From assembly GCF_014698145.1 (NCBI RefSeq), contig NZ_JACJSM010000036.1, positions 1 through 45,926 of the forward strand: DNA of 45,926 bases, read 5' to 3'. The notes under the pieces were generated by a model. It saw only the letters and a list, made by a program, of their open reading frames with translations, made no database searches and was not told where the DNA came from. The stretch comes from Oscillatoria sp. FACHB-1406 (GTDB taxonomy: Bacteria; Cyanobacteriota; Cyanobacteriia; Cyanobacteriales; Spirulinaceae). The translations under genes and the position numbers were made by a program. Shown piece after piece: positions 1 through 8,760 of the stretch (position 1 is the stretch's first letter; every line of letters starts with the position of its first letter).

Positions 1-208
1 GTAATTCGTAATTCGTAATTCGTAATTCGTAATTCGTAATTCGTAATTCGTAATTCGTAATTCGTAATTCGTAATTCGTAATTCGTAATTCGTAATTCGT
101 AATTCGTAATTCGTAATTCGTAATTCGTAATTCGTAGTTCGTAGTTCGTAGTTCGTAATTCGTAATTCGTAATTCGTAGTTCGTAGTTCGTAATTCGTAA
201 TTCGTAAT
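1..208. repeat. Heptamer tandem repeat (GTAATTC)n
   Basis: About 30 head-to-tail copies of the 7-nt unit GTAATTC run from the first base. The first ~135 nt are uniform, and later copies include GTAGTTC variants. It lies beyond the 3' end of the phosphoribosyltransferase gene and codes for nothing evident. Similar short motifs recur near 20960-20995. It sits on the window edge, so copy number may be an assembly estimate. Confidence 0.95.
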
Positions 209-348
209 TTATAACTTATAATTCATAACTCATAACTCATAATTCCCCCCATTCATAACTCATAACTCATAACTCATAATTCCCCCCATTCATAACTCAT
301 AACTCATAACTCATAATTCCTCCCACTCATAACTCATAATTCCCCCAT
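209..348. repeat. Degenerate repeat tract (CATAACT / CATAATTCCCCCC units)
   Basis: Repeated CATAACT heptamers are punctuated by CATAATTCCCCCCATT blocks, giving about four higher-order units. The heptamer period carries over from the preceding tract, so both probably arose by slippage of the same ancestral repeat. The tract ends at the stop codon of the phosphoribosyltransferase gene. No coding potential is seen. Confidence 0.85.
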
Positions 349-891
349 TCATGATTTTTCTTTTAACGCAGCCAGTTGCGCGGGAGTCATGAGTTCGTAA
401 CGCTCAAAAGGCTGATGAATCCAAGGCGCATCCGGACAATAATCCACGTAATAATCGGGGGCGATAGTCGAGCAACTTTTATACCAAATCGTAGCAGTGC
501 GAATTTCAGAAATTCCCGAGCCGTATCTGGTTTTCAACCATTCAATTGCGGCGTGTAGACTTTTCCCTGAATCGACAAGATCGTCTACAAGTAAAATGCG
601 ACCTTGCAATCGTTCTGCGGTCATCGTTAAATGCTTGGAAAAAACCACTTCTCCTCGCGTGCGATTGCCTTCGCCGCTATAAGAAGACGCAAAAAGAATC
701 GCCAATGGTTTATCGTACAAGCGACAAAGAATATCGCCGACTTGCAGTCCGCCTTTGGCAAGGCAAACAATTTGGTCAAACTCCCAGCCAGATTGATGAA
801 TTTGTAGGGCTAACGTTTCAATTTTTTGGTGATATTCTTCCCAAGAAATGTACAGTTCAGGCATTCCTTCGCTCCGTTTTCTATTTGACAA
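349..891 (-). CDS. Phosphoribosyltransferase (xanthine/guanine-type PRTase fold)
   Basis: This 180-residue cytosolic protein has a type I phosphoribosyltransferase core. The PRPP-binding loop reads ILLVDDLVDSGKSL (about residues 99-112), with the two acidic residues and the S/G-rich turn of the family. An upstream segment LAKGGLQVGDIL matches the first conserved loop of Gpt/Hpt-like enzymes. Such enzymes attach a base to PRPP in purine salvage, but the base specificity cannot be read from the sequence, and regulatory PRTases look alike. The gene diverges from the ygfZ-like gene; the 150-nt gap holds a small CTCTCCT/AGGAGAG hairpin. The ATG at 891 follows no clear Shine-Dalgarno motif, and GMPELYISW (residue 9 onwards) could be the true N-terminus. 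Confidence 0.88.
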   Translation of the reverse strand: MSNRKRSEGMPELYISWEEYHQKIETLALQIHQSGWEFDQIVCLAKGGLQVGDILCRLYDKPLAILFASSYSGEGNRTRGEVVFSKHLTMTAERLQGRILLVDDLVDSGKSLHAAIEWLKTRYGSGISEIRTATIWYKSCSTIAPDYYVDYCPDAPWIHQPFERYELMTPAQLAALKEKS

Positions 892-1042
892 TTGATAATT
901 GTACTTCTCTCCTTAAAGGAGAGCATTTCAAGGATTTATTAAAAACTAGCAGAAGTGAAGTGAAAATTTTGTTATGCTGGAAACGGTTGTGCGGAAATCG
1001 AAGAAGCGCTAGCTTAAAAATACGAGAGTTCGATAGTTTTCA

Positions 1043-2092
1043 ATGAATCAAAGTTTACATCAAGTGCAAAAAGCCGCAGGTGCAAGTTTTAGCACCGATA
1101 GTATTGTTCCCCTTAGTTTTGCTAACGATACAGAGGCAATTCGAGCAGCCAAGGAAAGCGTTGCATTGTGCGATCGCTCGAACTGGGGACTATTGCTCGT
1201 TTCGGATGACGATCGCGCCTCCTTTATCCACAATCAAACTAGCAACGATATCAAAACTTTGCAGCCCGGGCAAGGCTGCGATACCGTCTTCCTCACCTCA
1301 ACAGCGCGTACCCTCGATCTGGCAACGGTTTTCGCGACTGAAGATGCTCTCCTCGTTCTCGTTTCCCCCGGAAAAGTTCAATCTTTAATGGCATGGCTCG
1401 ATCGCTATCTATTCCCGATGGATCGCGTCCAATTAACCGATATTTCCCCAAAATACGCGATTTTTAGCCTCATTGGAGCAAACAGCCGCGATTTACTCGG
1501 CGCGATAGGCATAGAACTGCCAGAAACTCAGCCAGACAATCATCATGCTCTCGTGCCGTTCCAGGATACAGAAATTCGCGTTGTAACGGGCAGCGGCTTA
1601 GATTTACCCGGCTATACCTTAGTCGTTCCTGCGGACGCGGCGGCGGGGGTTTGGAGTCAATTGCAGGCAGCAGGGGCAACCCCAATCGGAGAAGCGGCTT
1701 GGGAACGGTTGCGAGTCGAACGGGGCAGACCGGCTTGCGATCGCGAACTGACTGAGGAGTATAATCCCCTAGAAGCGGGACTCTGGTATTGTACTTCCTT
1801 CACCAAAGGCTGTTATATCGGCCAAGAAACAATCGCGCGCCTCAATACTTACCAAGGCGTAAAACAACGGCTTTGGGGCATTAAACTACAGTCTCCCGTC
1901 GCTTGTGGAAGTGATATCGTTGTAGACGGTAAAAAGGTGGGAACCCTCACCAGCGTCTCGGAAACGGAGAATGAACCTTTTGGCTTAGGTTACGTGCGCG
2001 TCAAAGCAGGCGGCGAAGGTTTAAAGGTCGGAGTGGGAGAAACTGAAGGCGAGTTAGTTGCCGTTCCCTTTTTGTCCCATGCTTATGTATGA
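1043..2092 (+). CDS. ygfZ: YgfZ/GcvT-like folate-binding protein
   Basis: The protein is 349 residues long. It carries the YgfZ hallmark K-G-C-Y-x-G-Q-E around residues 255-262, with the conserved Cys at about 257. The fold is that of the aminomethyltransferase (GcvT) folate domain. Family members bind tetrahydrofolate and assist maintenance or assembly of some Fe-S enzymes; they are not glycine-cleavage enzymes. A C-terminal beta-barrel follows the hallmark (LWGIKLQSPV onward). The length fits the family. The gene stands alone, divergent from the phosphoribosyltransferase and convergent with murA. I chose the ATG at 1043 because the next in-frame ATG is inside the conserved domain. Confidence 0.9.
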   Translation: MNQSLHQVQKAAGASFSTDSIVPLSFANDTEAIRAAKESVALCDRSNWGLLLVSDDDRASFIHNQTSNDIKTLQPGQGCDTVFLTSTARTLDLATVFATEDALLVLVSPGKVQSLMAWLDRYLFPMDRVQLTDISPKYAIFSLIGANSRDLLGAIGIELPETQPDNHHALVPFQDTEIRVVTGSGLDLPGYTLVVPADAAAGVWSQLQAAGATPIGEAAWERLRVERGRPACDRELTEEYNPLEAGLWYCTSFTKGCYIGQETIARLNTYQGVKQRLWGIKLQSPVACGSDIVVDGKKVGTLTSVSETENEPFGLGYVRVKAGGEGLKVGVGETEGELVAVPFLSHAYV

Positions 2093-2170
2093 TGCACCCA
2101 GCTTAGAAAATCGGGATTGGAGAAGTCAAGGTTAGCAATCTAGCACAGATACGCAGGCGATCGAGGGCGT

Positions 2171-3607
2171 TTAAACTAGCGCTTCGGCGGAATCTGCCAG
2201 ATTATCGACTCGTTCTGTCGGAACTTTAACCCGTTCGAGGTGCGCGCCGACATTGCGTAACTTCTGCTCGATGTTATCGTAGCCGCGATCGAGATGGTGC
2301 AACCCTTTAACAATGGTCATGCCATCGGCAGCCAAACCAGCAATCACCAGCGCCGCCGCCGCGCGTAAGTCCGTTGCCATCACCGGAACGCCGGAAAGTC
2401 CGTGAACGCCGCGCACAATCGCGTTTTGTCCCTTGACGCGGATATCTGCGCCCATACGACTCAACTCAGCAACATGACGCAAGCGATTTTCAAACACGGT
2501 TTCGGTAATAACGCTATTCCCTTCGGCTAGTGTTAGCAGCGCGGAAAACTGAGCCTGCATATCGGTGGGGAAACCGGGGTAAGGTAGGGTTTCGATATCC
2601 GTCGCTCGCAATTCGCTCGGAATTAAGCGCACGGTATCGGGCGCATCGATAACCACTTGCGGGCCGATTTCGCGCAATTTAGCAATAATGGGCGTGAGGT
2701 GATCGGGGACGACGGGCGCTATACTCAATTCGGAGTGAGTAATCGCTGCGGCGACTAAGAAGGTTCCAGCTTCGATGCGATCGGGAACGATGGGGTAATC
2801 CACCGTATGTAGCTCCGGTACGCCCACAATCGTAATCGTATTCGTTCCTGCACCGTGAATAATTGCACCCATTGCGCCGCAGAAACTTGCTAAATCGACG
2901 ACTTCTGGTTCCCGCGCGGCGTTATAAATCGTCGTTTCGCCTTCCGCTAGCGTTGCAGCCATCATCAACGTTTCCGTCGCGCCGACGCTGGGATAATCGA
3001 GATAAATCTTCGCACCTTTAAGGCGACCGCTGCGTCCTTTGACATCCGCGCAAACTACGCCTTGTTCGATGCGAACTTCCGCTCCTAATGCTTGGAGTCC
3101 TCGAACGTGAAGATCTACCGGACGAGCGCCAATCGCGCATCCTCCGGGCAGCGGCATCCGCGCGCTTCCCAAACGAGCTAACAGAGGGCCTACTGCGAAG
3201 AAACTGGCGCGAAGTTTAGAGACTAACTCGTAAGGCGCGCGATCGCTCCCTACATGACTTGCATCGATTTCGAGCGCGTCGCCGTTTCGCTCGATCTTTA
3301 CGCCTAAAGCGCGCAGAATTTGGCACATTTTGCCAATATCAGCCAGGGAAGGAACGTTGCTAATTCGGCATTGCTTCGGGCAAAGCAAAGTTCCCGCAAG
3401 AATCGCAAGAACGGAATTTTTGGCTCCGCTAATCGGGATGCAGCCCGAAAGCGGTTTTCTGCCCCAAATTTTTAAGACAGAGGTTTCTTCGTCAGTTGCA
3501 GCGGACTGAGTTTCCTGGCTCGTAGCGGCGATCGCAGTTCTGTTGTTCACAAGCAATAATATTTTGTGAATATTTTTTAATTTTCGTTTTGATTCTACAG
3601 GAAACAC
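2171..3607 (-). CDS. murA: UDP-N-acetylglucosamine 1-carboxyvinyltransferase (MurA)
   Basis: MurA transfers enolpyruvate from PEP to UDP-GlcNAc, the first committed step of peptidoglycan synthesis, in the cytoplasm. The N-terminal motif [13 protein letters not shown] holds the substrate-binding Lys-Asn pair (residues 63-64). The active-site Cys sits in [15 protein letters not shown] (Cys157), so the enzyme is the fosfomycin-sensitive Cys type. The frame opens at a GTG (3607) and gives 478 residues, about 40-50 longer than most MurA proteins. A second GTG at residue 20 (3550) is an equally likely start, so the first ~40 residues are uncertain. It is followed by no same-strand partner and faces the tRNA-Leu gene upstream. 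Confidence 0.95.
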   Translation of the reverse strand: MFPVESKRKLKNIHKILLLVNNRTAIAATSQETQSAATDEETSVLKIWGRKPLSGCIPISGAKNSVLAILAGTLLCPKQCRISNVPSLADIGKMCQILRALGVKIERNGDALEIDASHVGSDRAPYELVSKLRASFFAVGPLLARLGSARMPLPGGCAIGARPVDLHVRGLQALGAEVRIEQGVVCADVKGRSGRLKGAKIYLDYPSVGATETLMMAATLAEGETTIYNAAREPEVVDLASFCGAMGAIIHGAGTNTITIVGVPELHTVDYPIVPDRIEAGTFLVAAAITHSELSIAPVVPDHLTPIIAKLREIGPQVVIDAPDTVRLIPSELRATDIETLPYPGFPTDMQAQFSALLTLAEGNSVITETVFENRLRHVAELSRMGADIRVKGQNAIVRGVHGLSGVPVMATDLRAAAALVIAGLAADGMTIVKGLHHLDRGYDNIEQKLRNVGAHLERVKVPTERVDNLADSAEALV

Positions 3608-3736
3608 AAAAAATGTCTAGTTTTCTGCAAGTCATTCGGGTTCAATAGCGTACAAATGAATTTATTTCTAACTTTTGCTTGACATTCACTGGAAGTTTCG
3701 AGATAATAGTAAATCGCGCGAACAAACGCGCCGTCA

Positions 3737-3820
3737 GCGGAACTGGCGGAATTGGTAGACGCGCTAGATTCAGGTTCTAGTGGGCTTTTGTCCTTGCGAG
3801 TTCAAGTCTCGCGTTCCGCA
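3737..3820 (+). tRNA. tRNA-Leu (anticodon CAG)
   Basis: Acceptor arms GCGGAAC/GTTCCGC enclose 84 nt with discriminator A. The anticodon arm CTAGA-TTCAGGT-TCTAG gives anticodon CAG, read as Leu (CUG codons). The T arm is GCGAG-TTCAAGT-CTCGC. The long variable arm (TGGGCTTTTGTCCTT) is as expected for a class II tRNA. CCA is not encoded. Confidence 0.97.
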
Positions 3821-3833
3821 TTTTCAAGAAACG

Positions 3834-4637
3834 ATGTTAACGAGCCTGCAAAATCCCTTAGTCAAGCAACTGCGAAAGTTGCGATCGCGCTCCGAGCGGC
3901 ACAAGCAAGGGTTATTTTTGCTCGAAGGAACGAATGCGCTGCAAGGGGCGGGCGAAACGAACGCGCCCCTAGAAGTTTTGTGCGCTACGCCCGATTGGAT
4001 GGCTAAGCATCCGCAACTGTGGGAGCAACTGCAACATTTAGCCCAGCGAGTGGAAACAATCTCGCCAGAAGTCTGCGGCGCGATCGCCACAACTGTCAAT
4101 CCCGATGGAGTCGTCGCTGCCGCAGAACGCGGCAAACTGACTAAAGCACCGCAATTCCCGTTGAATTTCGGCATTGCCTTAGAACGATTGCAGGATCCCG
4201 GTAATTTAGGCACGATAATCCGCACTGCTGCCGCTGCTGAAGTCGAAGGATTGTGGTTGAGCGAAGATAGCGTCGATCTCGAAAATCCCAAAGTCCTGCG
4301 CGCCTCAGCGGGAGAGTGGTTTCGCGCACCGATCGCTGTGAGCTCCGATTTAGCGGGCGTTATCGCCGATTGTCGCGGTGGGGGAATGCAAATCGTCGCC
4401 ACAACACCCAGCGCCCAATTCACTTATTGGGAAGCCGATTTTAAGAAACCAACTTTGATTTTACTCGGCAACGAAGCGGCAGGATTGTCATCAGAATTAT
4501 TGGGATTGTGCGATTTTCAAGTAAAGATTCCCCTAGGGGCGGGAGTCGAGTCTTTAAATGTCGCGATCGCGGCAGCTTTATTATTATATGAAGTCCGAAG
4601 GCAGCAACGAGCGCTACGCGAGTTCGACAAAGCCTAA
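3834..4637 (+). CDS. TrmH-family (SPOUT) RNA methyltransferase
   Basis: The protein has 267 residues from the ATG at 3834; longer versions of the frame would run into the tRNA gene and are rejected. It has an N-terminal substrate-binding domain (SLQNPLVKQLRKLRSRSERHKQGLFLLEG). The trefoil-knotted SPOUT catalytic domain follows, with motif 1 LERLQDPGNLGTIIRTAAA, motif 2 LILLGNEAAGLS and motif 3 IPLGAGVESLNVAIAAALLLYE. These are the hallmarks of 2'-O-ribose methyltransferases such as RlmB and TsnR. It should methylate rRNA or tRNA with S-adenosylmethionine; the target nucleotide cannot be told. It starts 13 nt after tRNA-Leu and may be co-transcribed with it. Confidence 0.92.
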   Translation: MLTSLQNPLVKQLRKLRSRSERHKQGLFLLEGTNALQGAGETNAPLEVLCATPDWMAKHPQLWEQLQHLAQRVETISPEVCGAIATTVNPDGVVAAAERGKLTKAPQFPLNFGIALERLQDPGNLGTIIRTAAAAEVEGLWLSEDSVDLENPKVLRASAGEWFRAPIAVSSDLAGVIADCRGGGMQIVATTPSAQFTYWEADFKKPTLILLGNEAAGLSSELLGLCDFQVKIPLGAGVESLNVAIAAALLLYEVRRQQRALREFDKA

Positions 4638-4690
4638 ACGCAAGGTTGGTATAAGCTGAAAGCTTTATTCTAAGGTTAAAGAATATTATT

Positions 4691-6139
4691 TTAAGGCAAC
4701 CAATGCGGATTTAAACCGGGAATTAACTTTTTGGGCGGCGAGATTTTGGGTTTTCCGCCGGTAATTTCGGGTAAAGGAAGATACCAAATATTAGCTTTAA
4801 ACGCTTCTTGTCCGGGGGCGGTAGCGGTGGCAGGAATCGCTTGATCGAACAGCAATCCGGAGCCATCGGGAGCCATACTGAGAACGACTTCGCGATCGTT
4901 AACAAGGGCTAGAAATGGGGTTTCGGTGCGTTGTTCGAGATCGACGATCGAGAGAATCGGTTCGGAGGGTTGCTGTTCGCTATCGATCTTTAAGCAATAA
5001 AGGATATTCGCTTGTTGAGGGGAGAATTGACAGTTGGGGATGAGGGCGCGGGTGCGTAGGAGTTCTTGTTTTACGCCATTGCGACTGAGAAGAACGAGCG
5101 ATCGCGTCCCTTCAGCATTGGGTTCGAGTAGGATGTTCGCTAGCGTTTCGCGAGAAAAACCGACAATACTATCGTAACCGGGAAGAAATGCCAGAGGTTT
5201 AGCCTTCGGAGTCAAAGGAATCATAGAAATGCCGCCTTCCTGGACGACAGCAACGCTTTGAGAGTCGGGAGAAATCGCAAAAATTTCGCCGAGAATGCCT
5301 AAAGAGCGGGCTTTTTTACCTTCTTCGATAATCCAGAGGGAGCGATCGCGCGCATTTTGGCGATTGAGGCGTTCGACGAGGATAATCTGTCCGTCTCCGG
5401 AGAGATCGAATTGCAGATTTTGGTAATCGCTCGAGCCGAGAATGGGTTGAACTCGTCCGGGTAAGGGTTCGCCCCCGCGATTGGGAAGCCCTGTCGTCAC
5501 GGTAAAAAGACTAACAGCAGTGGGATCGCGTTCGATTGTATCGCGCGCAACCGCAGAAAATAAAAGGCGATCGCCATCGGGATAGGGTTGAAAATCGACA
5601 ACGAGCAAATCTGCGGGGGTAAGAATTGTCTTTTGCTCCCGCGTGATATTGTAGAGGATCAAGCGATCGCGCTCTTCCCCGAACGTACCCACGTAAGCGA
5701 AAACGCGATCGCGGGTAGTAAATTGCGCTTGAAACGGGCGCAGAGTGCGTCCGACTTGACCGAATTCGCCGTATTCGGCTTGCGCGTTCGATAATTGTAG
5801 AGTGTAAGTCTGACCGTACTGAGGCGGTTGGTTCGCGACATAATACATTTGATTGCCGTGCCAAGAAATGCGTCCCGGCAGTTCCGGCGTAATGCGTAAA
5901 TTCTCCTCCACGCTCGCTCGCTTCATCGGCTGGGCAAATGCCAGCGTCCAAGTCCGATCGCGCGCGCTAATGCGTTTATTGTTCCAGCTAAATTCCGAAA
6001 CGCGGGGAGTCCAGTACGTCCCCGCGAGCGTCAAACCGCTCAAACAAAGCGAGAGAAACGCGATCGCCGCAATCGCCGCGCGATCGAACGGATATCCGCC
6101 TCGCGCGTTTTCCAACCGATCGGGGGTAGAAGATTCCAT
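4691..6139 (-). CDS. Membrane-anchored Ig-like / TolB-type beta-propeller protein
   Basis: This 482-residue protein has one hydrophobic segment at residues 22-41 (AAIAAIAFLSLCLSGLTLAG), probably a signal anchor. A bacterial Ig-like region follows (about 60-145: FAQPMKRASVEENLRITPELPG, then YGQTYTLQLSNAQ), resembling SbsA/Big_5 domains. The remainder repeats blades of the type DGDRLLFSAVARDT, LSGDGQIILVERL, ISPDSQSVAVVQEGG and MAPDGSGLLFDQA, as in TolB/WD40-like propellers. It likely acts at the outer face of the cytoplasmic membrane; the ligand is unknown. The CTT-to-ATG start region shows no strong ribosome site. It is divergent from the NACHT gene. Confidence 0.75.
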   Translation of the reverse strand: MESSTPDRLENARGGYPFDRAAIAAIAFLSLCLSGLTLAGTYWTPRVSEFSWNNKRISARDRTWTLAFAQPMKRASVEENLRITPELPGRISWHGNQMYYVANQPPQYGQTYTLQLSNAQAEYGEFGQVGRTLRPFQAQFTTRDRVFAYVGTFGEERDRLILYNITREQKTILTPADLLVVDFQPYPDGDRLLFSAVARDTIERDPTAVSLFTVTTGLPNRGGEPLPGRVQPILGSSDYQNLQFDLSGDGQIILVERLNRQNARDRSLWIIEEGKKARSLGILGEIFAISPDSQSVAVVQEGGISMIPLTPKAKPLAFLPGYDSIVGFSRETLANILLEPNAEGTRSLVLLSRNGVKQELLRTRALIPNCQFSPQQANILYCLKIDSEQQPSEPILSIVDLEQRTETPFLALVNDREVVLSMAPDGSGLLFDQAIPATATAPGQEAFKANIWYLPLPEITGGKPKISPPKKLIPGLNPHWLP

Positions 6140-6202
6140 GAAACAAGGGGCAGGCGTAGAAATGTTATCTGCGTTAGGCTATCCACAAGACATCATAACA
6201 AC

Positions 6203-6256
6203 CGTTGACAGTTGACAGGTATTGAGTTGTCAGGAAACAGTTATCAGTTGTCAGTT
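6203..6256. repeat. Degenerate GTTGACAG/GTTGTCAG repeats
   Basis: Short direct and inverted GTTGACAG and GTTGTCAG motifs occur about five times in the gap upstream of the NACHT gene. Such low-complexity motifs are common in cyanobacterial intergenic DNA. They may also lie in the divergent promoter region, but no defined operator is visible. Confidence 0.6.
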
Positions 6257-6279
6257 CTGGGAAAATTGTTGGTTGAGTT

Positions 6280-8631
6280 ATGGCCAGTCACTCCGTTAGG
6301 GTAGAGCCGCAGGCAATTCATAAAGTCCAGCAAGCGCTCGCTCGCCAGAACTTAAAACAAAACTCTCTGGCTGAACTGACGGGTTTGGACTCGCTAACCC
6401 TCAATCGCTTTTTCCGGGGCGAATTAGTGCGTTTTACAGCGATCGCAGCGATTTATTCCGCTCTCGAGTTAACCTGGGAAGAAGGCGATACCCTTGCCCT
6501 CTTTACCCAAACCTCAAAAAGTCCCTTCAACTCCCGCCAGCGCCATCTCGAAATCCTCATCGAGCGCAGTCGCGAGCGATGTTGTGCGAAGATACAAAGC
6601 ACCTACAGTAAGATTCGCCTCCTAGACGGTCGCTGGCTTGAAGCCGAGCGCGTCAGTCCTTCCGTTTATACTCTCGACAAACTCCCCTTAGATACCTATC
6701 ATTCCCGCTCCGATCTCCTGCAACAATTCAACGCAATCCGCAACTTCGATCGCTTCGGTTTGGGGGAGCGACAAGGACGCATCCCCGGAATTGATGCAGC
6801 AACTCTGTGCGACAAACTCTTTGTCGTCGGAAAACCGGGCATCGGGAAAACTTCGTTTTTACGTTACCTCGCAATGGCGTGCTGCAACGGAAACTTTCAG
6901 AGGCGTTCGATTCCAATCTTGCTCGAACTCAAAGCGCTGACGGACGCAGAAGGAACGAGTCCTACCTGCGTGCAAGATTGGATTTACCGAGAATTAGCTG
7001 AAGGCGATCGCGATCTCGCCGAAAACCTCCTCCATCACGGCTGCGTTCTCATTCTCTGCGACGAACTCGATGAAATTCCCGAACCCGCACGCCGCAGCGT
7101 GCAATATCAACTGCGAACTTTTTCTCAGCGTTACTTCAAAAATCGCTTCGTCCTCGCTAGCAAAACGCAATTCGTCGAATATCCATTTCCCGCTTTTGAA
7201 TGGGTCGAAATTGCGGAATTTTCCCTCGAACAAATTCGTAAATTTGTCGATATTTGGTTTGCTGACTTCAGCGACTCTCCCGCTCAAATCCACGCCCTCA
7301 CTCGACAGTTTTTCTACCAACTCTGCAAGCCAGAAAACTGGCGCATTGCGGAATTAGTCGGTCATCCGTTTAACCTCAGCTTGGCTTGTTGGCTATCGAT
7401 CGCTTACAACTCCCTGCCCGCGTATCCTTGCGATCTTTTCGACCAAGGGCTGCGACTGTTTTGGCACGCCCAATCGCAGCAGGATGAAGCTCCTCCGAGT
7501 AAGTCCGAACGCTTAGCGCTTCTCAGTCATCTGGCTTTGCGAACCTGCGATCGCGGGGAATTATTATTCGATCGCAAAAAACTCTTTGCCGATTCGGTCG
7601 CATTTCTGCAAGCGACTAGCTCCAAGAGCATTCCTTTACCCCAACTTGAAGCGCGCGCGCAAAGCCTTCTGTTGCACTTAGAAAAACGCGATCGTTTGCT
7701 CTCAGAACGCGATCGAGGCATCTATTCTTTTAGCAGCGTCGAACTCCATCAATACTTTCTCGGACGCGCCCTCGTCACTCGCCTGAAACTGCAAGACTTT
7801 GAAGGAACCTTCAGCCGTAGTACGCCCAAACTATGGTGCGATAGTTTCTTCGACAGTCTCAATCGCTTTCCTAGCGCTGACGATCTCCTGCTCCACCTCA
7901 AACGCAAAACCGATGAAATCCTAGCCCGCGAGCCAAAATTGCAAATTTTTCTCGGTTGGGTACAACGTAAAGCCACTTCCGTGGCTACTTCCTACAAACC
8001 CGCTGCGGTGCGAGCTTTTTACCTTTCCCTCGGTATCGATCGCGACTTAGAACCGAAACTCGCCAACCCCCTCGACTTCTCGCACGCCGTCGATCGCTCT
8101 GTCAAATCTCCCCTCCACAATCGCTCGTTAGCTTGTTGGTTGGATGCAAATGTTGCGATCGCCTTCCGACACGATCCCCTACGCCAACTCGATCCGGATT
8201 TAGCCCTAGACCTGATTCTCGATTGTTTGCTTGTCACCTCAACCCACGACTTGGGGTTTTTCCTAACTTTTCTTGAAGATCGCAACCTACAACTCGACGA
8301 AAATTTTTCGGAAAGTTTGCACGAATTGAACCAACAACTTCCCGATCTTCGCACGCACCCCCAAAAATATGAAGCGTGGTGGGAAGCGCGCAGCCACGAT
8401 TGGATCGAAAGCTTGAGATTTGCCATCATTGGCTACCGCAATATTGGTTATGTGTGGCAACTCGATTCTCGCGAGCAAGAATTGCTCGAACAGTACCTCA
8501 ATGCTCACAAATATTTAATTGAAGGGCTGAACCGAGCCACAAACGTAAGTTCCCAATTACAATACAATCTCGAAGAAACGCTGTTGCTGCCTGCACTCCT
8601 CCCCCCGCAAATACGCTCGTCATCCTCTTGA
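6280..8631 (+). CDS. HTH-NACHT family STAND NTPase
   Basis: A 783-residue cytosolic protein. Residues 10-65 form a Cro/lambda-repressor-like HTH (ARQNLKQNSLAELTGLDSLT LNRFFRGE in outline). The NACHT NTPase domain follows, with Walker A GKPGIGKT (184-191) and Walker B VLILCDELDE (256-265, acidic DE-x-x-D/E pattern typical of NACHT). The C-terminal ~450 residues are alpha-helical with no leucine-rich or WD repeats that I can see. Some bacterial NACHT proteins are STAND immune sensors that oligomerise on detecting phage; others are regulators. No separate effector such as a nuclease or TIR domain is visible, so antiphage activity is only a possibility. The stop codon (8629-8631) lies within the terminal sequence of the adjoining IS605-type element. 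Confidence 0.88.
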   Translation: MASHSVRVEPQAIHKVQQALARQNLKQNSLAELTGLDSLTLNRFFRGELVRFTAIAAIYSALELTWEEGDTLALFTQTSKSPFNSRQRHLEILIERSRERCCAKIQSTYSKIRLLDGRWLEAERVSPSVYTLDKLPLDTYHSRSDLLQQFNAIRNFDRFGLGERQGRIPGIDAATLCDKLFVVGKPGIGKTSFLRYLAMACCNGNFQRRSIPILLELKALTDAEGTSPTCVQDWIYRELAEGDRDLAENLLHHGCVLILCDELDEIPEPARRSVQYQLRTFSQRYFKNRFVLASKTQFVEYPFPAFEWVEIAEFSLEQIRKFVDIWFADFSDSPAQIHALTRQFFYQLCKPENWRIAELVGHPFNLSLACWLSIAYNSLPAYPCDLFDQGLRLFWHAQSQQDEAPPSKSERLALLSHLALRTCDRGELLFDRKKLFADSVAFLQATSSKSIPLPQLEARAQSLLLHLEKRDRLLSERDRGIYSFSSVELHQYFLGRALVTRLKLQDFEGTFSRSTPKLWCDSFFDSLNRFPSADDLLLHLKRKTDEILAREPKLQIFLGWVQRKATSVATSYKPAAVRAFYLSLGIDRDLEPKLANPLDFSHAVDRSVKSPLHNRSLACWLDANVAIAFRHDPLRQLDPDLALDLILDCLLVTSTHDLGFFLTFLEDRNLQLDENFSESLHELNQQLPDLRTHPQKYEAWWEARSHDWIESLRFAIIGYRNIGYVWQLDSREQELLEQYLNAHKYLIEGLNRATNVSSQLQYNLEETLLLPALLPPQIRSSSS

Positions 8632-8760
8632 CATACTCACCGGGCTGAAGCCACGGTGATTCTTGACGCTTCACTGACTGACGCTACCGACGGGGCGGCG
8701 TTTAATTTCGAGGAAACCTCGAAATCCGCGCCCCTAGTAGTCTTACTCTGTCTCTGCGTC
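8628..8760 (-). ncRNA. Predicted omega-RNA scaffold at the tnpB 3' end
   Basis: On the minus strand this stretch contains nested hairpins: CGAGG-TTT-CCTCG near 8708-8720, an outer GGGGCG/CGCCCC pairing, and the terminal CACCG/CGGTG hairpin. It ends in GTATGTCAA, the usual scaffold end in related elements. The guide would begin at 8627 and read leftward as GAGGATGACGAGCGTATTTG, i.e. antisense to the last codons of the NACHT gene. The 5' limit of the RNA is a guess. The call rests on position, structure and the intact TnpB. Confidence 0.6.

Noticed and set aside
1-345. Possible CRISPR array
   Set aside because: Units are 7 nt with no spacers; it is a simple tandem repeat.
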